From contig VIIQ02000575.1 in assembly GCA_007449985.2 (NCBI GenBank), forward strand, positions 629,001 to 693,000: a stretch of 64,000 bases of DNA. The letters are read 5' to 3'. Both the position numbers and the translations under genes were made by a program. Shown in pieces: positions 36,790 to 64,000 of this stretch (its first letter is position 1; each line of letters begins with the position of its first letter). This DNA comes from Desmodesmus armatus (taxonomy: Eukaryota > Chlorophyta > Chlorophyceae > Sphaeropleales > Scenedesmaceae). The notes beneath the pieces are model-generated. The model was not told where the DNA came from. It ran no database searches and saw nothing but the letters and a program-made list of their open reading frames with translations.

Positions 36790-37877
36790 GCTGCATGGCT
36801 GTGTAGCCCAAGTATGCGCCTGTCTGTGTGGGTAATAGACGGTTCGCGCATCTTCTCTTTGGCATCTACTGTCTTCATCGGTTGAATTCAATCAGGCTGC
36901 GAGCATGCACAGTGGGGCTGGCAGTTCAGTTCAGTTGAGTGATGAGTTAAGTAATGAGGGCCTGCAGGTCCAGGGCCATGGCTTCCCAGGATCATGTTTG
37001 GCGGGCAGGAGTGTTGTCGTTGGTTCTCTTGGCAGCAGCCATGCTGGTGCTTGTTCGTGTGTGTAGACACAGGGAGTGCATCCAGCCAATGCATCGATCA
37101 TCTCACCATCCAAGGATCTCCGAATTCCGAAGTGGGCATGAGTGCGTGGAACGTACATTAAAAAACATGTGTGCTGTGCCTGAAGGGCTTGGGGGGTCTG
37201 TGTTCCTGTGACTGGTGCTTTGAGGCTTTAGCTCAAAGCACTGTGCTGTGATGGATTGTGACCTTGACAGTGTGGGGGTGATGCCTGACTGCTGACTGGC
37301 TCATACTTGAGCACTGGTTGCATCCTGGGATGAGTGATCCACTGGCTGTATGGCACCCCACAAATTGTGGCCCACTACTTGGCTGATGTGCTGACCTAAT
37401 TTATGGGGCTGAAGGACAGTTTGGGGTTTCAGGATTTGTTAGTGTGGTGGTTTGAGTGGGGTTGATTCTCAACATACTGGTGAATGTGCAGTGTCCGGTG
37501 CATGCAGTTGCCTCCGTCTCTGAATCATCATGTGCTGCTGTCAGCGAATGTGCCTGGCCTGACTTCGGCTGTCTGGGTTGCCTGCTGAAGGCCTTCACGG
37601 ACATGTGTCATGTTCATGAAGCGCCAGGCTGGACAAGAGTCAGCTCCACACCAAAGGTGTACGCCCATGTTTGTCATATGATGGGCTTTCTTAGCATCAA
37701 CAAACTTCGATGTGTATCTCTCGTAACATGCAGTTGTGGCTGACACCATGGTCAACAGTGAACACTGAACACCTCCATTCTGAGTTGCTCTCTCTCCTCG
37801 TCGCTGCACACGATATATTTTTGAATCTTTGATGAAAGCTTTTTCGATCCAACAGACGGTTAAGCTACAACATTGAG
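36790..37877. other. intergenic, no gene recognised
   Basis: Between two plus-strand genes. Must contain the MYND 3' UTR and the bZIP promoter. Short frames only, no strong repeats. Confidence 0.5.
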
Positions 37878-39682
37878 ATGAGAAAAGCAGCTGCTGCAGC
37901 TCGGGCTGCAGCTGCACCAGGATCTGGAGATGAAGATGATCAGTCCAGTGAAGATACTGGAAGCAGGATGGAGGGTCACGGCACCGGAAGGGCAAGCCAC
38001 AGCAAGATAGAAATCAGAAGGGCGAAAAACAGGCAAGTGTTTGTGGTGCCAGTCGTGATTACATGTTTATTGATAGCTATGCAGCGTGATCCGTGTGCAT
38101 TGTGCGCTTGCAGCTTCCGGCAGGCCTTGATCTATGGCACACCTCCAACCAACAGCAGCAGACCTTCACTTACCTCATGCCTTGCAGGGAAGCTGCCAGA
38201 AGGGTGCGTGAGCGGCGTCTCAACACGATCAAACACCTTTACGACCAAGTGGAGCGGCTCCAGGCGGAGAGTGCAGCCCTCAAGCAGCAGGTGGATGGTC
38301 CAGCACAGGAGAGCAGTGCGGGGCCCTCAGGGCAAGGGGTCAACAGCGAAGAGCAGAAGCCCATCATCGTGCAGACACAGCCACCAAAGCCTCAGGTGGT
38401 GGACGTAGCTGTGCAGACAGACACAACAGAGCCATCTGTGTCAGAGCCCTCGGCCAGTCCTGCAGTGTCGGAAGCAGCCCCTCCAACAGTCAGCGAGCCC
38501 CCAGACGTGCTGTCAGCACAGCTGCTGCTGCAGATGATGCAGCGGCAGCAGCAGCAGCTCATCCAGCAGCAGCAGCAGAACGTGCCGCTGTCACGCGAGC
38601 AGCAGGTGCAGATGCAGGTGCTTCAGATGCAAATGCAGATGCTGCAGCTCCAGAATCTGGTGTCAACAGCCACATCCGGTGGCCCACCTTCTGGTGGTGC
38701 CAGCCAAATTGCTGCAGTGTCTGCTGGGGTGTCACCAAGCCTTTCAAGCCTGGGTCAGCAGGACACTGCGGGCCAGTTGGATGCGCTTTCGCCCACCCAC
38801 GCACAGCAGGAGCAGCAGCAGCAGCAGGCGCGGCAGCAGCAGCAGGCTGTGTTGAACTCTGCAGCAGCTGCAGCAGCACCAATGGACGAACAGGCGTTCC
38901 AAGCTGCGGCAGCTGCAGTAGCTGCACGCAAGGCACAGCAGCAGCGCCAGCAGCTGGCGGTGCAGGGAATGGCAATGCAGCAACAGCAGCACCAGCAACA
39001 GCAGCAACAGCAACAGCAGCACCAGCAGCAGCAGCACCAGCAGTTTCTCAACCAGCTGCAGCAGCAGTTGGGGCAGCAGCAGCAGCAGCAGCAGCAGTTA
39101 GGGCAGCAGCAGGGTTACAGCTACAAGCGGCACAACCCTAGCCCCAGCACATCGTCTGGCGAGCAGCAACAGCAACAGCAGCAGCAGCAGCAGCTGGGCA
39201 TGGGGCTGTCGCTGCAGCAGCAGTACTTCCACACAGCCTGCTCCAGTTCCCCGCTGCCAGGGATATCCGCACAGCAGCTGCAGCTGCAGCAGCAGTACCA
39301 GCCCCAGATGCAGTCCCCACAGCTGCACATGCAGCAGCACGCCCAGCTGCAAGCACACATGGGCCAGCAGCACATGATGCAGTCCCCACAGCTGCAGCAG
39401 CAGCAACAGCAGCAGGGTGCAAGGGGTGCAGGCAGCTCCAGCACTGCAGCCGCCGCTGCTGCCGCTGCTGCTGTTGCCTCGCAGCCAATGGAGCGGTTCC
39501 AGCAGCTGGGCGATCTCGATGATGCTGTGCTGATGAGTACGGATATCAACCTGCTCAACACTGCGGAGATGAATGTGGTGTCAACGAGTGACATGAATGC
39601 AGTGCTGCCTTCAGAGGAGATCCTGAGGTTTGTGCCGACTCCTGAGGAGGCTACCGCCTCACGAAGCACTGCGTGGCTGTAG
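37878..39682 (+). CDS. bZIP transcription factor with Gln-rich tail
   Basis: Two exons: 37878-38032 and 38188-39682, 549 residues. The N-terminus is Ala-rich then acidic (GSGDEDDQSSEDTGS). The joined basic region is IEIRRAKNREAARRVRERRL, with the N-x7-R DNA-contact spacing of bZIP factors. Leucines follow every seven residues (HLYDQVERLQAESAALKQQV), giving a short zipper of about three heptads. The rest is dominated by Gln and Ala tracts, as in transactivation domains, ending in an acidic Met/Leu/Asp-rich segment. The intron splits the Arg codon of the conserved N-R pair and begins GCAAGT instead of GT. Targets are unknown, and the protein probably acts in the nucleus as a dimer. Confidence 0.88.
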
Positions 39683-40848
39683 CGGCTGGGATAGCAGGGG
39701 CTGTAGTGGAAGCAGCTGCAGTAGCCTGTGGTGGTTGTATGTATGTTGCACTGCGTGGCTGAAGGGTGTTGGGCGCAGCCAGGCTTGCGTGCACTCCGTG
39801 GCTGTAGCGGCAGAAGCGGCAGCAGCTACAGTGGCCTGTTGGCAGCAGCGCTGCGTGGCTGTTGGGTGTGGATAGCTCACAGCCAAAAGTTGTTTGCTTT
39901 GCTAGCTTTGGTGTGCAGCATGTCATTGGGCGCAGCCAGGCTTGCATGCAGTGCCTGGCATGGCTGCCTCCGCTGTTGCTGATGGTGCTGCCGCGACGGC
40001 TGCCGCTTGACTGCTTGGTAGCGTTGTATTGTCATTCTCAAGTTGTTTTGTCATCCTCAGGTTGGTGTGTAGCCGCATGTTGGCAGGGCGTTGATATCTT
40101 GGAGCCGTTTTGGAGGGCGAAGGGCCTGGGACGCTGACCTGGCGCGCTTTGCGAATGGCAGCGGCAGTGGTTGGAAAAAAGTACTTTTTCAGAGAACAAT
40201 TCTTCCCCTGCTTGCTGGTTACCTGGGGGCAGTCCTGCCTTATCCTGCAGCTGTGTTGCCACTGCAGGCATCCTGTATGCTGCATGGGGGTGCTGCAGCA
40301 TGCGGGGAGAGACAGTTGCGAAAGTGCTAGAAACATGGGTGCCCGGTGTGGTGCTGTGCATGTGTTGATGTGCTGCACGAAGGTGTGCATTCAATGCCTG
40401 GCAGGCGCAATGCACCCCTGTTTGTAGGCCTCTTGCACGAGGTCCTTGTGAGGGGTATACATGCGTGGCTGGTACAGTGGGGATCGCGTGCTTCAACGCT
40501 TTACCCCACTCCTCCAGCATACCCCTGATATGGCAGCATCCCTCGTCAGGTGGTGTGCACGTTGAGAGCGGCGTTGGTTCTGCTGTGCATGCCGCCTGCT
40601 CGGCATACAGCAAGTCTGTTCGTAGCCGCAGCATTCCTGGCTGCTTGCAAAGAAGCATCCAGCAAGTGCGTGCCCCTGCAGTGTGCAGCACTTGCCTTGG
40701 TGAGGCAGCTGGGCAACTTGTGTGACCCCTCACACTGTGTGACTGGCTTGTATCTGTGCTTATATATACACATGTGGTTGATGCTTGAGTAATGTGGGGT
40801 GCAGCTGGCACAGCTGCCTCAGGCTGCTGCTGCTACAGTAGCAGCCTT
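39683..40848. other. bZIP 3' flank with imperfect repeats
   Basis: Short direct repeats around GCGTGGCTG (39669, 39752, 39857) and TGGGCGCAGCCAGGCTTGC (39769 and 39927) suggest old local duplications. A plus-strand frame at about 40550-40730 reads as a helical Ala/Leu/Cys-rich stretch that may be an upstream exon of the next candidate. Confidence 0.4.
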
Positions 40849-41115
40849 ATGTACCGCAAGGTGTTGGGTGTCATTACCTGTGGGCACGGTCATGCTGCAA
40901 TGACCGTGATTGACAAGGTATGCATATGGCTGCTTGGCTTCAGCCGTGCTCTGTTTGTCCGCCCGCTCTTGTGCAGTTCTATGTCAACTTCGTCACTGCG
41001 CGCGAAAATGTATGCGAGTTGCGAGGATCAAACACCTGCCTGGTGCTGTCTCCAGGTCGCATCCAGTTGGAATGGATTGGTGTTATTCTTCCACAACGCA
41101 TCTTGTGTGTGCAAG
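40849..41115 (+). CDS. unnamed spliced gene fragment, internal exons
   Basis: Three short open segments join in phase 0 across good GT-AG borders: 40849-40917 (MYRKVLGVITCGHG... ending VIDK), 40977-41009 (FYVNFVTAREN) and 41056-41115 (VASSWNGLVLFFHNASCVCK). Donors are GTATGC, GTATGC and GTATAC; acceptors are TGTGCAG and TCTCCAG. Consistent phase over three exons argues for a real gene on the plus strand. No family was recognised. Further exons might include a segment after TTGGCAG at 41322 and a hydrophobic piece near 42885 (TAIWLPGVVGTSADMF), but no full model could be built. Confidence 0.35.
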
Positions 41116-43945
41116 GTATACCTTGCGGTACGTACCGCCCTTGCATGTTGAGGCAGGTGCCTTGCTGTCAACCTCCCTGCTGTCAACATGCCCTCATACC
41201 TGCTGTTTGGCAGGCATGGTTGATGGTGAGCAAACCCTTTACTCTCTGTCGCATGGTGTGTGCCTTGTATTACGGCTGCCTGCTGACTGTACGTTGCCGT
41301 GTATGGTTGTTCACTTTGGCAGTCGTACGTCATGCCGTACAGCATTGTGGATTATGTGGCCGCAACACAATCCACTGGTGTGACACTAGCAGCTAGCCGG
41401 GAGGGGCTGCTGTTGGTTGTGTATATCCAGTGCTTGCCGGGGCGGGCTTGGCGAGGGAACCACACACTTTTGAGCTGGTTGATCGGTGGTATAGGATATG
41501 ACTGCGTGGGGTTACACGCCAGTGGCGTCTCGGTGCTGGTTGTGCTAGTGTACTCTAGCGCAGTGGCGCTGTTGACGCCCGACACATTGAGTATTGCCGC
41601 GTGTCAACCGCGCTGGCTGCTGGCTGCAGTTTGCTTCTTTTGAATCCAACTGTCAGCACTGAGTGTTGCGTCTGCAGTGTTTTTCTTCTCCACTTCGCCC
41701 CCAGCCGCTGCATCAGCATAGGCAGCATTTGTGGTGGATTTGGCCGGCGTTTGAACCAATGCCTGCAACCAGCAGCTGTTGTCGTGGACATTGCAGCACC
41801 CTTCTGGGCTATGTAGTTCCTCTTTGGGTTGCCCTTGCGGCGCCCTTGTAGTGCCTGCAACACCTTCTGCCCTGCCTCGCCGATGAATGGCTTTGTCTGT
41901 CCAGAGCATTGGCTCAGCTCTGCTGACAAGGTGTGCTGATTCCCTTGGCAACTGTGTGCTATGTGTTCTATGTATGCGGTGAACGGTCTGTGTGCCACAG
42001 AGGCTGTGTGGTGATTGGATCTGTGGTTTCTTATTGGCGTGATGGCAGCGTTTAGTTACCACCATGCAATGCGTGCTCTTTTAGCATCTGTGTGCGTCGG
42101 TGGAGGGGACGCCAAGGTCATGATGCCAGCGGCTTTGAACTTCACCCGGTGCTGTGGCGGCTGCAATATTGTGGGGCCACCGGTTGTGCCTGCGAGGGGG
42201 GCGGTGCGTCTGCGTCAGATCCTATGCACAAGCGGCTTGGAAATTGTTGGGACTGCTGTCAATGCAGTTATCTACGCGCCCTTTGGGTTCGCATCCTCCC
42301 TGGCTAGCAACCTTTGGCGGCGGTTGTGTACAGCCAAGTTTGATGGGACAGTGGTCCTGCTAGTATGGTTGCTGCGCGGTTGCAATGCAGTTGGGACTGC
42401 CAGGGTACCTTGCTTCTGCAGCAAGCATCCTGCAAGGCATGGTGCACCAGGAATGGCGTGCACTGTACTGTACTGCACTGTACTCTACCTATGTCAGGAT
42501 CTTGCAACGCCTGTGTGTGCATTGCCGCAAACAGGGTGGTCCAGCGTGCTCTGCCCAGCGAGTATGTGTGTATCGACAGCATACTGCAGGCAGGCCAGGC
42601 AAGGGACAGTGAGGGGACTGCTGTCAGGGATCTATTTGATAAACGTTTGTCGTTTGTCGTATGTAACGGGTGGAGCTTAGTCCCTGTTGTGTCGGCAGGA
42701 AGCCTGGTAGCACCAGGTAGGCAGCATGCGTGATTGGTAGGGTTGGGGCGGTGTCGAGGTTGGTGTGTGTTGTCAGTTTGAAGCTCACGGTGTGATAAAT
42801 GCATGCGTTGTTGTTGTGATTGGCGTTGCTGTGCTGTGCATTACACAGCTGCATGGCGCCTGAATGACGAGGGAGGCGGGGGGCGTGGCGACTGCCATTT
42901 GGTTGCCGGGAGTTGTGGGAACCTCCGCGGACATGTTTCGGCAGTTCTTGGGGCTGAGCTTGTCAACTTGAACCGAAACTCGGGACCTTGTGAGGTTCAT
43001 TGCGGTTGGCGTGAGCCATACTTACTGTCAGCTGCCCGGCAGGAATGTACCTGCAGGCAGGAAGGAGCAATGTGTGGTGCTCAAACTGCAGGCACGTGAG
43101 TGGCAGCATTTATTGATTGCACAGACAGCATCGATTGTGGGAGAGTGTGTGTGTGGGTGTGTGTGTGGTGCAAGGGGGGCGGTTGGTGCCGGGGTGTGCA
43201 TTGAAGCTTCTTGTGACATGCTTTGGTGCTTTTACATCAGTATTGTTTGACTAAGACCGTGACTGCTTGGATTGTGTGGGAGGCGTTGAATGCTTGTGAC
43301 CTGTGGCCTGGAGCTGTAGCGTGATGTTTGCAGTTGCCAAAGTAAAGCAAAGTACTCAATTTATAAGTACAGCAAGACCTGATGTTCAGCAGAGGGCGTC
43401 TGGCGCTTGCATTCTGCATGTAGCAATGTAGAAACCCCGGGGTGCCAGCTGCTCATAAGCTCCGCCTGCCCTTTCAACACACGCATGGCGGTCAAGTGCC
43501 CAGGACAGCTGTCGCCCAGTCAAAGTCTGTTTCAAGTGGCAAAGCAGTGCCTTGCCCTGTACACTGTACATACACATGCATCAATTCATCTAGCCCTGCC
43601 TGCCAACACAAGACGATGGCCCTACTGCTGCCTCTTCAGGATGATGGTACTGCTCCCTTGACCCAGCACAGGTCATCTAGGCAGGCACAACCTGGCACGA
43701 ATGTCAACATGGGGCTGAACCAGGGGGCCCCAAAGCTCGTCAAGCTTCAGCTGCACATGCATATGCATCACTAACTACTTCTTTGACACGGCAGCTTCAG
43801 CCTCTGCGATCTTACTACAACATCAACATGGGGCTGCTGAGCCTCTACATCAGGGTGCTGCCAGTTGTTGTAAACAACAGACACATATATCTTCAAACTT
43901 TCAAATTCAGATTTCAGTTGTTACAACTGCCAACAGAGTTAGTCA
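41116..43945. other. unresolved stretch between convergent genes
   Basis: Lies between plus-strand genes and the 3' end of minus-strand PEX1. Several open stretches exist, including 42015-42680, but none shows a conserved motif or a convincing chain of splice sites. Another possible exon of the unnamed plus-strand gene is at 43640-43735, after CCTCTTCAG. Confidence 0.35.
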
Positions 43946-52645
<8,700 letters not shown>

Positions 52646-53715
52646 TGTGCAGCTGGTAGGGCTCGGACAAGCGCAAACAATTCTCTACGTACTGACAGAA
52701 TACGATCGAGACGTTGTGCGCCGGTCAGAACACACGCCAAAAAAATCGCAAGCTTGTCAAGATCATTGGATGGCAAAGAGATGCACCATGCTGCATCCCC
52801 TGCGCTCGCTTCCTTATGCCTGCGGTATGTGATGAGCTAGGTCAATATCACTCTGTGGCCCACCGCACCCTTGAGGTGATACCTGGTCAAATCAGTTGTG
52901 CCAGGCTGGCAACATAACAGCAAGGAGCTGCTCTAGCTCAAGAGGGGTTAGAACTTCCAACACTTATCAAAGCCATCTGTTATCTTAGTTAAGAGAGCCA
53001 CTGACCTGCTGCCGTGCATCCACCCTCTCATCCCTTCCCCCCGGCCCGGGGGGCCCCAGGGGGCCTCTCGCATCCCAGGGCCCGGCCATGCCTGAAACAG
53101 TCTGTCAGGGCCGCTCATACCACCTCAGGGTGACGGTGCTAAGACGAACGTGATGGCATGCACATGCAACTTGATCAGGATTGCACCACTGCACAGAGTC
53201 ACAGTGTGTCAACACAGGTATTCCGGTGGCAGCAGTCAAAAGCAGAAATCCCCGGCTATGCTGCAGTGTCCGAGAAGCGCACAGTTACAAAGGCTGCACG
53301 GGCTGCTTGGCCTTCCCGATCACCTCACCAACTCAGCACTGCATGCAAAGCTGCATGACGAAGCACGGACACTCATGGTCCCACATCAACAAGCTCGCCG
53401 CAACTGTGACAATGTTGCCAAGTCCATGCTGGTTGGCCTCTGTGCACAACACCCAGGCGTTGTCCACTCGTCGCCTGGACAAACCGCATGCTCACGCACG
53501 TGCGCAAGCTCGCATGCGACCCACACCAAAAGCAGTCCACCCAAAACAACGAACTGCAGTTGAGGGCCTAGCTGCCAGAGCCAGCACCCCCTCCCAACGA
53601 CTGGACCCACACAAAGGCAACAACCACATACATGCAACAACAAAACAGAAGCATACTGGGCGTTGCAACCAAATACATGCAACAACAAAACAGAAGCATA
53701 CTGGGTGTTGCCGCT
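52646..53715. other. intergenic between PEX1 5' end and helicase 3' end
   Basis: Contains the PEX1 promoter. A G/C-run cluster (53038-53100, CCCCCCGGCCCGGGGGGCC) could form a strong hairpin. At 53625-53704 a 43-bp unit with CATGCAACAACAAAACAGAA is tandemly repeated twice. No gene seen. Confidence 0.5.
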
Positions 53716-63922
<10,207 letters not shown>

Positions 63923-64000
63923 CTGCACAACACACGCATGCAACAGCACCAATGTTGCCTTGACGTGACAGGCGCCGCTGTCGGTGCGCATGCAGCTAAC

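Noticed and set aside
38744..39488. Minus-strand Leu/Cys-rich frames opposite the bZIP gene
   Set aside because: Antisense of poly-Gln codons, with no motif and no start context.
42015..42680. 221-codon plus-strand open frame
   Set aside because: No conserved motif, Cys-rich with mixed composition, starts at a non-ATG codon, and no splice context. Kept only as unresolved sequence.

Overview
The window is nuclear DNA of a chlorophyte green alga. Genes are split by many short GT-AG introns, several of which end in the run TGCTGTGCAG. CAG/CTG triplet tracts code for long Gln and Ala runs, telomere-like CCCTAAA units occur inside genes, and the gene set is eukaryotic and algal (bestrophin, ABCG, MYND, PEX1, DHX8). 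The Gln/Ala-rich MYND protein and the F-box/LRR pair suggest Sphaeropleales such as Scenedesmaceae; that placement is inference. Most coding ORFs are single exons, so exon joins given here come from matching splice phase and family alignment by eye.

Layout. 1-7.4 kb: two minus-strand F-box/leucine-rich-repeat genes in a roughly 3.4 kb direct tandem duplication that includes the intron and both flanks. 8.0-12.6 kb: a plus-strand bestrophin-type anion channel of about ten exons. 14.3-15.1 kb: a small plus-strand gene with a FAM13-like C-terminus. 15.9-16.9 kb: minus-strand remains of an ABCG half-transporter with a stop codon and frame breaks, beside a GC-rich minisatellite. 17.2-22.2 kb: no gene that can be named, apart from one weak minus-strand candidate.

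22.2-31.6 kb: two divergent ribosome-biogenesis genes, FCF1/UTP24 (minus, six exons) and MRD1/RBM19 (plus, twelve exons, five RRMs). Their start codons are only 361 bp apart and share one intergenic region with a repeated GCGCCTC motif. Both proteins act in the small-subunit processome on pre-18S rRNA, so co-expression is a natural prediction. 32.4-36.8 kb: a 1,270-residue MYND zinc-finger protein (plus). 37.9-39.7 kb: a bZIP transcription factor with a huge Gln-rich tail and a GC-AG intron inside its basic region (plus). 39.7-43.9 kb: a poorly understood stretch with one unnamed spliced plus-strand candidate.

43.9-52.6 kb: PEX1, the peroxisomal AAA+ ATPase (minus), whose introns are swollen by tandem repeats. 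53.7-63.9 kb: a DHX8/PRP22 DEAH-box splicing helicase with RS and S1 domains (minus, 25 exons seen; the first lies beyond the right edge).

Two window-wide patterns stand out. First, several introns contain decaying tandem copies of the preceding exon's 3' end plus its splice donor. Second, MRD1, MYND, PEX1, DHX8 and the ABCG remnant each need one or more single inserted bases, mostly next to short G/C runs, to stay in frame. That looks like homopolymer under-calling in the assembly, whereas the ABCG remnant also carries an in-frame TAG that such errors do not explain.
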